A stretch of DNA of 32,181 nucleotides from an uncultured Afifella sp. (GCA_947259045.1 CAMYKZ010000002.1:92603-124783), one strand, 5' to 3'. Shown: positions 15,987-24,967, counted from the stretch's first letter. A program made the numbers and translations. The notes: a model not told the origin generated them from the sequence alone.

Positions 15987-17633
15987 CTAGTCCGGCCGCC
16001 GACCGGACTCATCGGCGAGATAACGCCCATAGGCCCAGCCGGATATCCCTCTCCAAGTTACCCGGCACCATTTGAAACGATGGTTCTGATAGTTTGAACA
16101 GTCGTGGATCAGGATTTCGGAGCCGTTATGCGGTATGCGGCCGACGATGCTGTTTATGGTACCCGGTCCGGTCCGCATATTCAGCATGTCGGGATAATCG
16201 TGATCGATCACATGGTAAAGGTCACGCGTCGCTGCCGGTCCACGCTCCGCACGATCCGTGTAATACCGGTTGAATGCCCAACCCCGGACACAGCCCCAGG
16301 TCACCTCGCACCAGCCAGTGGACCTGCATGATCCAATGTGGATGCCACGGCCATCGGGAGGAATTTCTCCGACAATATCATGTCCGGTCCCGGGACCACG
16401 GCGGACATTTAACGTATCGTTGGACCGGACACCGGTAATCCGGTATGGGCCGTCCAGCTCTGCGCAGCCGGGCTGCGGCACTGTTCGGTCTGGTCGCGTT
16501 GGCAAAGTTCCGTTGACCCGCATGCGGGCTTCGATCTTTGCCCTGGCGATATCAGCGTAGACCCCATCGGGAAAAGCGAGGAGATATTGTTTGTAGGCTG
16601 CTGCGCTATCGTCCTTGTTTGCCGCAGCCCACATTTTTCCCTCTGTCAGTGAGGCGATCAGGTATCGGACCCGGTCGGCATTGCTGTCGCCGGGATATTT
16701 GCTCAAAAATGCCTGATAGCCCTCAATGGTATTCCGGCCAACTGCATCAAGGTAGGCAAGATCCGGTGAACCGCCCGAACGACCGGCGGTTTCGTCAGGC
16801 CGATCGGGCGGCACAGGGGCGGCATTATCCGTCTGAGCCTTGCCGTTGAACTGGAAATTACCGGTCAGCGACGATGATTCCCATGGTGTCTGTTTGCCGC
16901 CAGTACTTTGATGAACGCGAATACGAACCTGTTTGAACGTTTGTTCTATAGCGACCTGCGGTTGACGGATCGCTTCCACGAGGGCCGCAGTGTACGGGCT
17001 GTTCTGTTCGCTGCCGTCGAGCGCAACATCACCGGGTGCTGTGGCATAAGCGATAAAGGTTCCAGCCGGCGCGTCAAGCTGTGCCAGTCCTCCGGGTGCG
17101 CCCGCTGAGCGGAACGAGCGGGCGAACGGATTGTTGCGGCAGGCGTCGAATATCACGATGTTGAAACCGTTCTTGGCGCTCGCCAGGCTCGACATGACGA
17201 TTCCGGCATCTACGCCTTCCACCTCAACATCGATCTCCGTCTCGATACGCGCATCGACCGGGATCAGATAGTTGAGCCCATTCAGCTGAACGCCATGGCC
17301 GGCATAATAGAAAAGCCCGATCGTGCCCTCACCGCTCTGTTGAAGCGCGTTGGCGAACTGGCTGATGTATCGTTTCATCTGCCGATGATCAGTGTTCAGC
17401 GCCTCCTGGACCTCAAAACCCAACTCCTGCAGCGTCTTCGAAACAAGGCGCGCATCGTTCTCAGGGTTATTCAGCTTTGTCGTGTGTTGATAATCGGAAT
17501 TGCCGATCACGAGCGCATGCCGCGCAGCCGATTGTGCAAAAGCGCCTGCGGCAGAAAACAGCACAGCCAAGCCAAACGCAATCCAGGCAATCAGCCTCCG
17601 CAAATTTGATCCGGTCGGTGTCGTGCTCATCAT
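15987..17633 (-). CDS. Exported caspase (peptidase C14) with two C-terminal SH3-like domains
   Basis: 548 residues. A signal peptide covers about 1-34 (cleavage after AFA). The caspase domain (38-262) has H113 in YYAGHGVQ and C165 in FDACRNNPFARSF, with the same downstream pattern as the plus-strand caspase (AGTFIAYATAPG, LDG, NSPYTAALVEAI, then PWESSSLTG), so the two are paralogues. A Pro-rich linker leads to two short helical repeats (YQAFLSKYPGD, YKQYLLAFPDGVYADIA) at 291-372. Two bacterial SH3 modules follow: 397-457 (LNVRRGPGTGHDIV, WCEVTWGCVRGWA) and 472-540 (LNMRTGPGTINSIV, WCRVTWRGISGWA). Such modules often bind cell wall. Two adjacent ATGs (17633, 17630), weak ribosome site. It starts 50 nt after soeC. 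Confidence 0.92.
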   Translation of the reverse strand: MMSTTPTGSNLRRLIAWIAFGLAVLFSAAGAFAQSAARHALVIGNSDYQHTTKLNNPENDARLVSKTLQELGFEVQEALNTDHRQMKRYISQFANALQQSGEGTIGLFYYAGHGVQLNGLNYLIPVDARIETEIDVEVEGVDAGIVMSSLASAKNGFNIVIFDACRNNPFARSFRSAGAPGGLAQLDAPAGTFIAYATAPGDVALDGSEQNSPYTAALVEAIRQPQVAIEQTFKQVRIRVHQSTGGKQTPWESSSLTGNFQFNGKAQTDNAAPVPPDRPDETAGRSGGSPDLAYLDAVGRNTIEGYQAFLSKYPGDSNADRVRYLIASLTEGKMWAAANKDDSAAAYKQYLLAFPDGVYADIARAKIEARMRVNGTLPTRPDRTVPQPGCAELDGPYRITGVRSNDTLNVRRGPGTGHDIVGEIPPDGRGIHIGSCRSTGWCEVTWGCVRGWAFNRYYTDRAERGPAATRDLYHVIDHDYPDMLNMRTGPGTINSIVGRIPHNGSEILIHDCSNYQNHRFKWCRVTWRGISGWAYGRYLADESGRRPD

Positions 17634-17683
17634 ATCAGTATGGAACCGATATCAAACCAGATCAATCCACGCGCAGACAGCCG

Positions 17684-18607
17684 CTAACGGTGCCCGTAAT
17701 ACAGCGACACCATATGCTCAGCTTCGGCAAAAAACAGCCAGCGCTCGGCCAGAACGCCGGCAAAATGGCTCAACGTTGCTACCAGAAGCAGGAGCCAGCC
17801 ACCCGATGCAAGGATGGCAACCAGCGTCAGCAGCGCCGGCAACGCGCCACCCAGCACCAGCGCAATCATGCGCAGGATGCCTGCATGTTTGCGGCCGATC
17901 CTGTGCACCATCTCCTTCATCAGATAGTTCGGCGATGTGTGCGGCGCTTCCAGAAGCCGGACCTTGCCGAGACCGCCAAGCCCGGTCGCCGTTTCCGGCG
18001 TTGATCCGGCAGAGGCCAGACCGGCCCGGCTTGCCCGTGCCCACCAGGCACTCTTGGCCGCCCAGGCAACAACCAGCAGCATCAGAGCTGCAGTTGCCAC
18101 AGATTGCTGAAAATCGCCCGTCATTGTGCTGATCAAAGCCGCCAGCAGCCCGCCGCCGGCGGCCCCAAACGCCAGATAACAAAGCGGCGTCAGGATGGTG
18201 TGCCAGCGCGGCACGGTTTTCAGCGAACCATAGATCATCGCCGTGGCATAGACTGTCACCGCGGCAAGGACCGTAATCGCATATCCGGCAGCGGACGCCC
18301 GGAAACCGGTCAGGAACCAGATGCCTGTGTAAATCACGAACACCATCAGTGTCACGATGGCCAGGATACCCTCGCGCGAAAGCCAGGAAGAACGCCACTG
18401 GCTGAGTGCGCGCCATGCCCGCTCCGGATGACCCAGATGCAATGTCGAAGATAAAAGTCCGGCCACCGTCAGCGCCAGAGCGACGAGGCCGATGGCGGCA
18501 ATCGTCGGCCGGCCGGGATCAAGCAGGCCAAGACCGGCAAAGCCGATCAGGCCGAAGCCGGCGCCGGACAGGGTCGTAAAGACGATGATAGATGCGGCTG
18601 GATGCAT
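17684..18607 (-). CDS. soeC: Sulfite dehydrogenase membrane anchor subunit (DmsC type)
   Basis: 307 residues from the ATG at 18607, 4 nt after the soeB stop; the frame continues to 18724 but that overlaps soeB and lacks family similarity. It is an integral membrane protein with about eight hydrophobic helices, beginning HPAASIIVFTTLSGAGFGLIG and including STLHLGHPERAWRALSQWRSSWLSRE, here around residues 52-77. This helix-loop motif is typical of the DmsC/SoeC family that anchors the MoFeS enzyme and passes electrons to quinone. The C-terminal part holds FFAEAEHMVSLYYG. Its place behind soeA-soeB supports the specific assignment. Confidence 0.88.
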   Translation of the reverse strand: MHPAASIIVFTTLSGAGFGLIGFAGLGLLDPGRPTIAAIGLVALALTVAGLLSSTLHLGHPERAWRALSQWRSSWLSREGILAIVTLMVFVIYTGIWFLTGFRASAAGYAITVLAAVTVYATAMIYGSLKTVPRWHTILTPLCYLAFGAAGGGLLAALISTMTGDFQQSVATAALMLLVVAWAAKSAWWARASRAGLASAGSTPETATGLGGLGKVRLLEAPHTSPNYLMKEMVHRIGRKHAGILRMIALVLGGALPALLTLVAILASGGWLLLLVATLSHFAGVLAERWLFFAEAEHMVSLYYGHR

Positions 18608-18611
18608 GTGA

Positions 18612-19415
18612 CTAGCCCAGCCTTTCCAGGGCGCCATCAAGCCAGCCGAGGAAACCGCCGGTTTCCGGCTCAGGCAGGCCGGCATTCGTCTTCGCCGCGC
18701 CGCCGCTATTCGTGGATCCGTCACGGCGCGGCCTTGGCGGCAGATATTTGTTGACCGGCTTCGTCCCCTGCTCCGGCATCAGGTCCATCCCGCCGCGGTC
18801 CTTCGACATTTTCGAGACATTGGAGTCCGGATCGGCGAAATCGCCGAAATGGCGGGCATTGGCGGGACAGGTGCGAACGCAGGACGGCACCCTGTCCTCT
18901 TCTTCGATGTTCTCGTTGTAGATCCGGTCGACACAGAGCGTGCACTTTTTCATCACGCCGGCGTCGGCGTCCATTTCCCGGGCGCCATAGGGGCACGACC
19001 AGGCGCACAGGCCGCAGCCGATGCAATGGTCCTCATTGACCAGCACGATGCCGTCTTCGGCGCGCTTGTAGGACGCGCCGGTCGGGCAGACCGTGACACA
19101 GGGGGCATCTTCGCAATGCAGACAGGATTTCGGAAAGTGCACGATGCGGGCGTCGCCATGATAACCGATGGTCTGTCCGGTATCGGCCGGTTGGCGCCCC
19201 GGCTGTTTCTGGGGAACCACCTCAAAGGTATGAACGCGGTTAAGCCAGGCGCCGGAAGGGTCTGAACCATATGGATTTTGATCCGACAGAGGTGCACCAT
19301 AGCCGCCGGTATTCCACTCCTTGCAGCTGACCACGCAGGCGTGGCAGCCGACACAGACGTCGAGATCGATGACCAGGCCCAGTTTCTTGTCGGTCTTGCG
19401 CGGCAACGATGTCAT
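18612..19415 (-). CDS. soeB: Sulfite dehydrogenase iron-sulfur subunit (DmsB type)
   Basis: 267 residues. Sixteen cysteines make four [4Fe-4S] sites: C21/24/27/31 (CVGCHACVVSC), C98/101/106/110 (CLHCEDAPCVTVC), C131/134/137/141 (CIGCGLCAWSC), and C158/161/179/183. It relays electrons from the molybdenum subunit to the membrane anchor. No Tat or Sec signal is present, in line with a cytoplasm-facing enzyme. Start: AAGGAG lies 8 nt before the ATG at 19415, which overlaps the soeA stop (ATGA); a GTG at 19424 is too close to that site. The C-terminal tail after residue 200 is Pro/Gly-rich and probably flexible. Confidence 0.92.
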   Translation of the reverse strand: MTSLPRKTDKKLGLVIDLDVCVGCHACVVSCKEWNTGGYGAPLSDQNPYGSDPSGAWLNRVHTFEVVPQKQPGRQPADTGQTIGYHGDARIVHFPKSCLHCEDAPCVTVCPTGASYKRAEDGIVLVNEDHCIGCGLCAWSCPYGAREMDADAGVMKKCTLCVDRIYNENIEEEDRVPSCVRTCPANARHFGDFADPDSNVSKMSKDRGGMDLMPEQGTKPVNKYLPPRPRRDGSTNSGGAAKTNAGLPEPETGGFLGWLDGALERLG

Positions 19416-22264
19416 GATGTCCACTCCTTGCCGTAACGCAACACCCTGGGCGGTTTCCCCAGGCCCCTTGGCGATTTCTGCGGCTCGATTTCCGGCATCA
19501 CATGGGCCGGTCCGTCATCCGCCTTTTCAATCGAGACACGCAAATCATACCAGGCCGCCTGGCCGGTGACCGGATCGGAATTCGACCAGCGCATTCCGTC
19601 GCCTCTCTCCGGCAGCAATTCGTGAATCAGGTGGTTGAGCAGGAAACCCTTTGTCGATTCCGGCGCATCCGGCGACAGGGCCCATGCGCCCTTGCGCTTG
19701 CCGATGGCGTTCCAGGTCCACAACGTGTTGACGTTGACGGCCTCCATGCGCGCGACCGGAACCTTGATGCGGCCGTGATGGGAACTGACCCAGGCCCAGT
19801 CGCCGTCGCTCAGGCCCGCAGCATCGCAGACCGCGCCGGGCACATAGAGCGGATTGTGCCCATGGATCTGGCGCAGCCAGGCATTCTGCGAACCCCAGGA
19901 ATGATACATTGCCGCCGGGCGCTGGGTGATGGCGTGCAGCGGATATTTGTCTGCCTCGCCGCTCTCTCCCAGCCTTTCGCCCTCAAACGGCGTGTACCAG
20001 ACAGGCAGCGGGTCGAAACAGCTGCCGATCCGTTCGCGCAAATGATCGGGCGGCTGACGCTCGCCATGGCCTTCGGCGGCAAGCTGAAACTTGCGCAGCG
20101 GCTCGACATAAAGCTGAAAAACGACGGGCTGCGGGGCATCGAAGAAACCCTTCGCTACCGCCCAGTCCTGGTAGGCCGCATTGGCGTGTTTGAAATATTG
20201 CGCCTCCTCGGGGATATGCTCCTGCCAGAAGCCGCCATTGTCGATATAGGCCTGCAACTGGTCCGGATTCGGATCGCCGCGGCCGGACTGCTTGCCGTCG
20301 GCCCCGCGGAAACCGGCCAGCGGGCCAATGCCGGGCTTGCGCTGATGATTGACGATATAATCGGCATAGTCTGAATATTTCGCCGAACCGTCCGCATTGA
20401 CCATGCCCGGCAGCCCAAGCCTGGCGCCAAGGTCGAGCAGCGCCGACTGGAATCCGCGCACGTCCCGGTCCGGTTCGATGACCGGCCAGCGGATGGAATC
20501 GGCAACCGCTTCCGGCTCGCTGATCGGACGGTCGAGAAGCGAAATACAATCATGCCGCTCCAGATAGGTGGTATCGGGCAGCACCAGATCGGCATAGGCC
20601 ACCATCTCCGATGAATAGGCATCGGAATAGATGATCTTGGGAATGACATATTCGCCATCGTCGCGTTTCGCCTCAAGCATCTCCATGACGCCGCGGGAGT
20701 TCATCGACGAATTCCACGACATATTGGCCATGTACATGAACAGCACATCCACCGGATAGGGATCTCCGGCACAGGCGTTGGAAATCACCATGTGCATCAG
20801 GCCGTGCGCTGACATCGGCGCGTCCCAGGAATAGGCCTTGTCGATGCGCTGGGGCGTCAGGCCGTCGGCTTCCAGCAGCAGATCTTCCGGCCCGTGAACA
20901 TAACCAAGCGGCGCGCCGCCAAGCGGCTTGCCGGCTTGCGCATTGCCGGCCGGTTTCGGATGGGCTTCGGCGGGCTTCGGATAGGGCGGCTTGAAACGGA
21001 AGCCGCCCGGGCAGTCGATGGATCCGAGAATGATCTGCAGCAAATGCAGCGCGCGGCAGGTCTGGAAGCCGTTCGAATGGGCGGAAATTCCGCGCATGGC
21101 GTGAAACGCCACCGGGCGGCCGATCATGGTTTCGTGCCGTTCGCCCTTCATGTCGGTCCAGGGCTGCTCGACGACGATTTCCTGTTCGAAGGCGGTTTCC
21201 GCCAATTCCGCCGCAAGCCGCCGAATGGTTTGGGCAGAAACGCCGGTTGCGGCCGCGACATTATCGGGCGCGTAGGCCTCGTCGGCATATTTTTCCGCAA
21301 GCAGTTCGAAAACCGGTCGGGCCTTGCGCCCGTCCGGCAGGCTCACCATGCCCTTCAATGACGGTTTGACATCCCCGGCCGCAGCGGCAGCGACCGAACC
21401 CGAAACCCGGTCCCAGATCAGCGGCTTGCCGTCTTCACCGCGGGCAAAAAGGCCGTGCTCCGCCTTGTCCGGATCATGCACCACCAGCCATGGCGCATTG
21501 GTGTAGCGGATCAGATAATCCAGATCGACCTTGCCGGCACGCAGAAGTTCATGAACCAGCGCCAGGATGAACAGGCCGTCGGTGCCCGGTGTGATGCCGA
21601 CCCATTCGTCGGCGATCGAATTGTAGCCGGTGCGCACCGGATTGACGCCGACAATCTTGGCGCCGCGCGCCTTGAGCCTGGAAAGGCCGAGCTTGATCGG
21701 ATTGGAATCATGGTCTTCGGCGACACCGAAGATCATGAACATCTTCGTGCGCTCCCAATCGGGTGTCCCGAATTCCCAGAACGCGCCGCCGAACGTATAA
21801 ATGCCGCCGGCGGCCATGTTGACGGAACAGAAACCGCCATGGGCGGCAAAGTTGGGTGTCCCGAACTGCTGCGCCCACCAGCCCGTCAGCGCCTGGCTCT
21901 GGTCGCGGCCAGTGAAAAACGCAAGTTTGCGCGGATCGGTTTCGCGTACCGGCTTCAGCCAGGAAACCGCAAGTTCCAGCGCCTCGTCCCACTCGATTTC
22001 CTTGAATTCACCCTTGCCGCGTTCACCCGTGCGCAACAGCGGCTTGCGCAATCGCGCCGGCGAATAATGCTGCATGATGCCGGCCGAACCCTTGGCGCAC
22101 AAAACGCCACGATTGATCGGGTGATCGCGATTACCCTCAATATACCGAACCTTGCCGTCACGAAGATGAACGTCGATACCGCAGCGGCAGGCACACATGT
22201 AACAGGTGGTTTTTCGAACCTCGTCGGACACTTTGGGCGAAAGATCAATGTCGGGCTGGTTCAT
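19412..22264 (-). CDS. soeA: Sulfite dehydrogenase (quinone) molybdopterin subunit
   Basis: 950 residues, the usual length for SoeA of the DMSO-reductase superfamily, which oxidises sulfite to sulfate on the cytoplasmic side and reduces quinone through SoeB and SoeC. The N-terminal [4Fe-4S] site uses C21, C24, C28 and C56 (CYMCACRCG ... GVLCAKG). A likely molybdenum ligand is C146 in HGGFCSVNMAAGG. Other bis-MGD motifs are FGVAEDHDSNP and NPVRTGYNSIADEWVGITPG. No twin-arginine signal is seen, matching cytoplasmic SoeA and unlike exported DmsA, PhsA or tetrathionate enzymes. AAGG precedes the ATG at 22264, and soeB overlaps by 4 nt. Tetrathionate or polysulfide substrates are less likely but not excluded. 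Confidence 0.88.
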   Translation of the reverse strand: MNQPDIDLSPKVSDEVRKTTCYMCACRCGIDVHLRDGKVRYIEGNRDHPINRGVLCAKGSAGIMQHYSPARLRKPLLRTGERGKGEFKEIEWDEALELAVSWLKPVRETDPRKLAFFTGRDQSQALTGWWAQQFGTPNFAAHGGFCSVNMAAGGIYTFGGAFWEFGTPDWERTKMFMIFGVAEDHDSNPIKLGLSRLKARGAKIVGVNPVRTGYNSIADEWVGITPGTDGLFILALVHELLRAGKVDLDYLIRYTNAPWLVVHDPDKAEHGLFARGEDGKPLIWDRVSGSVAAAAAGDVKPSLKGMVSLPDGRKARPVFELLAEKYADEAYAPDNVAAATGVSAQTIRRLAAELAETAFEQEIVVEQPWTDMKGERHETMIGRPVAFHAMRGISAHSNGFQTCRALHLLQIILGSIDCPGGFRFKPPYPKPAEAHPKPAGNAQAGKPLGGAPLGYVHGPEDLLLEADGLTPQRIDKAYSWDAPMSAHGLMHMVISNACAGDPYPVDVLFMYMANMSWNSSMNSRGVMEMLEAKRDDGEYVIPKIIYSDAYSSEMVAYADLVLPDTTYLERHDCISLLDRPISEPEAVADSIRWPVIEPDRDVRGFQSALLDLGARLGLPGMVNADGSAKYSDYADYIVNHQRKPGIGPLAGFRGADGKQSGRGDPNPDQLQAYIDNGGFWQEHIPEEAQYFKHANAAYQDWAVAKGFFDAPQPVVFQLYVEPLRKFQLAAEGHGERQPPDHLRERIGSCFDPLPVWYTPFEGERLGESGEADKYPLHAITQRPAAMYHSWGSQNAWLRQIHGHNPLYVPGAVCDAAGLSDGDWAWVSSHHGRIKVPVARMEAVNVNTLWTWNAIGKRKGAWALSPDAPESTKGFLLNHLIHELLPERGDGMRWSNSDPVTGQAAWYDLRVSIEKADDGPAHVMPEIEPQKSPRGLGKPPRVLRYGKEWTS

Positions 22265-22365
22265 CAGGTGGCCTTATATTCTTGTTTTACCGATCAAGAG
22301 ACAACGGCAATTGCATCCGGATCGGATTTCCACACTGTCATGCGCAATCAAACCGCATGTGATCA

Positions 22366-22393
22366 GGCCCAACTCAGCGGATTGACTTGGGCC
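22366..22393. terminator. Inverted repeat between the BKACE gene and soeA
   Basis: GGCCCAA (22366-22372) and TTGGGCC (22387-22393) can form a 7-bp stem with a 14-nt loop. It lies 50 nt beyond the stop of the BKACE gene and about 100 nt upstream of soeA, both on the minus strand. It could end the upstream transcript, though no T-run follows, or be an operator for soeABC. The rest of the 178-nt gap (22265-22442) shows nothing I can name. Confidence 0.35.
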
Positions 22394-22442
22394 AGACGCC
22401 GGCAACCAGACCTGCCAGAAGAGCGCGCGTTCTACAAGGCGG

Positions 22443-23306
22443 TTATTTGCCGCCGGCAGGCGAACCGAGACATTCTGCCGGCCGGGCCGGACGGCCGTTG
22501 CCGCGCGAAAGCAGTTCACTGATCCGGCTGACCACGGAAACACGGGCTTCATTGGATTGCGCCAGCGAACCATCGGCGTTCCACAGGCTGTTCTCAAAAC
22601 CGATACGGGCATGACCGCCGCGCGCAAGCGCATCCGCCAGGCACGCCGTTTCCGACGCTCCGAATGCGCAGACCATCCAGTCTGCGGCATCTGTCAGATC
22701 GCAATCGTTCAACGCCTGCAGGAACGGATCCAGGTCGGAGGGGTCGCTCTGCTGGTTTGCCGCATATCGTCCGAGAACGAAAATCATTGCGTGACGAATA
22801 CCGGGAACGGCATTGCGGGAAATCATCCCCGAAAGCTGGTAGACATCGTCGGCACTGTAGAGAATATGCTGGACCCGGATACCGGCTTCATCGGCCCAGT
22901 GATAAAACCCGGCTGCGAACGGCTCGTCAGGGCGCCTCGGGCTCAGTTCGCGCACGGCAACCGACACCGCATCCGGCATCACCGCCTTGACAGTGGCCAC
23001 CTGCTCGTCTGGCCGATACTGCCCGACGGCCTCCGTCGTGATCTGGATAAACATCCGGCCATCTGTCGCCTCGGTGACGGCGCCGATGGCTTCGCGGTAA
23101 AGCCCCGGATCCAGGGAATGGGATCCCTCCGCGTCGCGAACATGCAGATGCAGCGCACCGGCTCCGGCGTTCAGGCAGGCCAACGCGGTAGCTGCGGTCT
23201 CTGCAATGGTCACCGGCAATGCCGGATGGTCGGCCCTGGTTCTGCGGGCGCCATTGGGCGCAACCATGATCAGTGCCGGTGACGGACCAGTCTGCTTTGA
23301 TGTCAT
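22443..23306 (-). CDS. BKACE-family beta-keto acid cleavage enzyme (DUF849)
   Basis: 287 residues, the usual BKACE length. Members condense a beta-keto acid with acetyl-CoA and split it into a CoA ester and acetoacetate; a zinc ion binds two His and a Glu. Here these are H53 and H55 in ALHLHVRD, and E238 in ARIGFENSLW. GAGALHLHVRD, the IQITTEAVG strand (88-95) and SVAVREL are typical. I start at the ATG at 23306, 5 nt after the stop of the FG-GAP gene; the frame extends to 23600 only as antisense-like sequence. The acidic or basic nature of the substrate cannot be told from the sequence. 3-keto-5-aminohexanoate is only one known substrate of the family. Confidence 0.88.
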   Translation of the reverse strand: MTSKQTGPSPALIMVAPNGARRTRADHPALPVTIAETAATALACLNAGAGALHLHVRDAEGSHSLDPGLYREAIGAVTEATDGRMFIQITTEAVGQYRPDEQVATVKAVMPDAVSVAVRELSPRRPDEPFAAGFYHWADEAGIRVQHILYSADDVYQLSGMISRNAVPGIRHAMIFVLGRYAANQQSDPSDLDPFLQALNDCDLTDAADWMVCAFGASETACLADALARGGHARIGFENSLWNADGSLAQSNEARVSVVSRISELLSRGNGRPARPAECLGSPAGGK

Positions 23307-23311
23307 AATGC

Positions 23312-24967
23312 CTATTCGCCCATATTGACCGTGATCGTCTGTCCTGACCGTTTGATTGTCGCAACCCTGTTGGCCGGAATGGTAATCGGATCGGTAATCG
23401 AGCCGTCCGGCCACCTGACGCGCAGAACAGCCTCCATATTGTCGCCCAGTCCGAAATGAAGCGGCACTTTGCTGCCTCCTGCATGTCCGCCGCCAATGGT
23501 TCGGGCCTGGGTCTGAACATTGTCGCCAGCGCGCAGAATGATGGACGCCCCGACAGCACAGCCATTGACGCCGTCCTGCTCCAGCTCGACTTCCAGCCAT
23601 CCCGGGCTGTTGTTGCCGTCACAATGCCGATTGCGGAACAGCGAGACCGGTGCGTCCCGGTTGACGACGACAATATCCTGACATCCGTCACGGTCAAAAT
23701 CAGCAATGGCTGCGCCCCGTCCGACAGTATCGAGAGCAAAGCCTGCTTCCTGCCCGACATTGTGAAATCCGCCATCGGGCTTGCCAAGCAGCAGCATGTC
23801 CTGATCGTGGGAAGACGGCACCGGCGGTGACTGTCGCTGACCACGCACGATCAACAGGTCGGACACGGAATCATTGTTGAAATCGGCAAATTCCACATGC
23901 CAGCTGAAGACCGGTATCTGTCCGTCATTGTCGACTGCCTCATCGGCAAACCCCAGCAATTGGGACCGATCCTCAAAGTCCGGCTGAGCCGGCTCACCTT
24001 CAATCGCATAAAGCCGGCCGCCGCGGCGGTCGGCCTCGACAATTTCAGGCAGTCCGTCACCATCGACGTCACGGGCTGCCAGGGCGAACCCTGAGAGATC
24101 AATGGCTTGCCAGCCGTCACCTTCGCCGAAAGCCGAAACCGTATCGTCCTCAACCCGGAACAATTGCCCGGATCCGGCACCGCCTTCAATTGCAGTCAGG
24201 TCATTGGCCGTGCGCAAATCGAACTGCCCCCGGCCCGACCAGTCGATCAACAGATAAGACAAAGGACAAAAGGACGGTGCAATGGGCTGAATTTCGGCCT
24301 GGTCCGGTTGTCCGTCAGTCGTTTGAACAACATAACTGGGCGCGCATGCTCCCGTTTTACCCGGTTCCGGCGCCGGTGCTGCGTGATTGCCGATAAAAAG
24401 AACCGGCGAATCGTTTCCCATCCGCCAGGTTGCCGCGAAGGCCGTTGTCCGATCATCGGTGTCGGGTATGCCGGCTTTGCCGCCGGCGATCGAAAAATTG
24501 CACTTTCCGTCATTTTCCAGCAGTTGGTTTGCTCCAAACCGCAAAACGAACAGATCCAGATCATTGTCATTGTCGAAATCGATCGGATAAGCGCCTGAAA
24601 TACGCCGGATTCCGGTATCGTCAAGGCCAAGCATTGCGGAAATATTTTTAAATCTCAGGGGCGTATCGGGTTCGCTCAGATTCCGGAACAGGCCGGCAGG
24701 CGCGTTACCACCGGCAATGAAAAGATCGGCATCGTGGTCATTGTCGCAATCAAACGCCGCCGCGCCGCCGCCGATACTGAATTCGGCATCGCTTTCGAAA
24801 GTATGCCGCAATCCGGCTGCATCAGCGATTTCGACAAATCGCGGCACATCCAGATCGTCGGCGGAGTCCTGTGCCGCAATCGGCGTCATCGCCAGCGCGG
24901 CAACCGAACCGGCGACTACCAGAGCAGACACACGCAAAAATAAGAGCCCGCGCGGCGCAGCAACCAT
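23312..24967 (-). CDS. Secreted CRTAC1-family protein with FG-GAP/VCBS repeats and ASPIC/UnbV domain
   Basis: 551 residues from the ATG at 24967, which has GGGA 7 nt upstream and gives a signal peptide (LLFLRVSALVVAGSVAALAM, then AAQ). A longer start at 25021 lacks a ribosome site. The mature protein is a predicted beta-propeller with at least five calcium-binding loops: DCDNDHDADLF (73-83), DFDNDNDLDLF (130-140), then DVDGDGLPEIV, DFNNDSVSDLL and DFDRDGCQDIV. The C-terminal ASPIC/UnbV segment holds VGASIILRAGDN, GGGHAGGSKVPLHFGLG and VRWPDGSI. Cysteines in the last loop and near GCAVGAS may pair. Such proteins are exported adhesion or scaffolding propellers of unclear role. It is coupled to the BKACE gene, an unusual pairing. 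Confidence 0.88.
   Translation of the reverse strand: MVAAPRGLLFLRVSALVVAGSVAALAMTPIAAQDSADDLDVPRFVEIADAAGLRHTFESDAEFSIGGGAAAFDCDNDHDADLFIAGGNAPAGLFRNLSEPDTPLRFKNISAMLGLDDTGIRRISGAYPIDFDNDNDLDLFVLRFGANQLLENDGKCNFSIAGGKAGIPDTDDRTTAFAATWRMGNDSPVLFIGNHAAPAPEPGKTGACAPSYVVQTTDGQPDQAEIQPIAPSFCPLSYLLIDWSGRGQFDLRTANDLTAIEGGAGSGQLFRVEDDTVSAFGEGDGWQAIDLSGFALAARDVDGDGLPEIVEADRRGGRLYAIEGEPAQPDFEDRSQLLGFADEAVDNDGQIPVFSWHVEFADFNNDSVSDLLIVRGQRQSPPVPSSHDQDMLLLGKPDGGFHNVGQEAGFALDTVGRGAAIADFDRDGCQDIVVVNRDAPVSLFRNRHCDGNNSPGWLEVELEQDGVNGCAVGASIILRAGDNVQTQARTIGGGHAGGSKVPLHFGLGDNMEAVLRVRWPDGSITDPITIPANRVATIKRSGQTITVNMGE

Noticed and set aside
13324..17633. The caspases as part of a cytoplasmic anti-phage abortive-infection system
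   Set aside because: Both caspases have signal peptides and lie with wall-related exported proteins, and no defence sensor, nuclease or effector gene is near.
21455..22522. A 355-codon plus-strand open frame opposite soeA
   Set aside because: It is antisense to the N-terminal part of soeA, which has complete iron-sulfur and molybdopterin motifs.
22443..23600. Longer version of the BKACE gene with 98 extra N-terminal codons
   Set aside because: The extra part overlaps the CRTAC1 gene in another frame and shows no BKACE similarity; the start at 23306 gives the normal family length.
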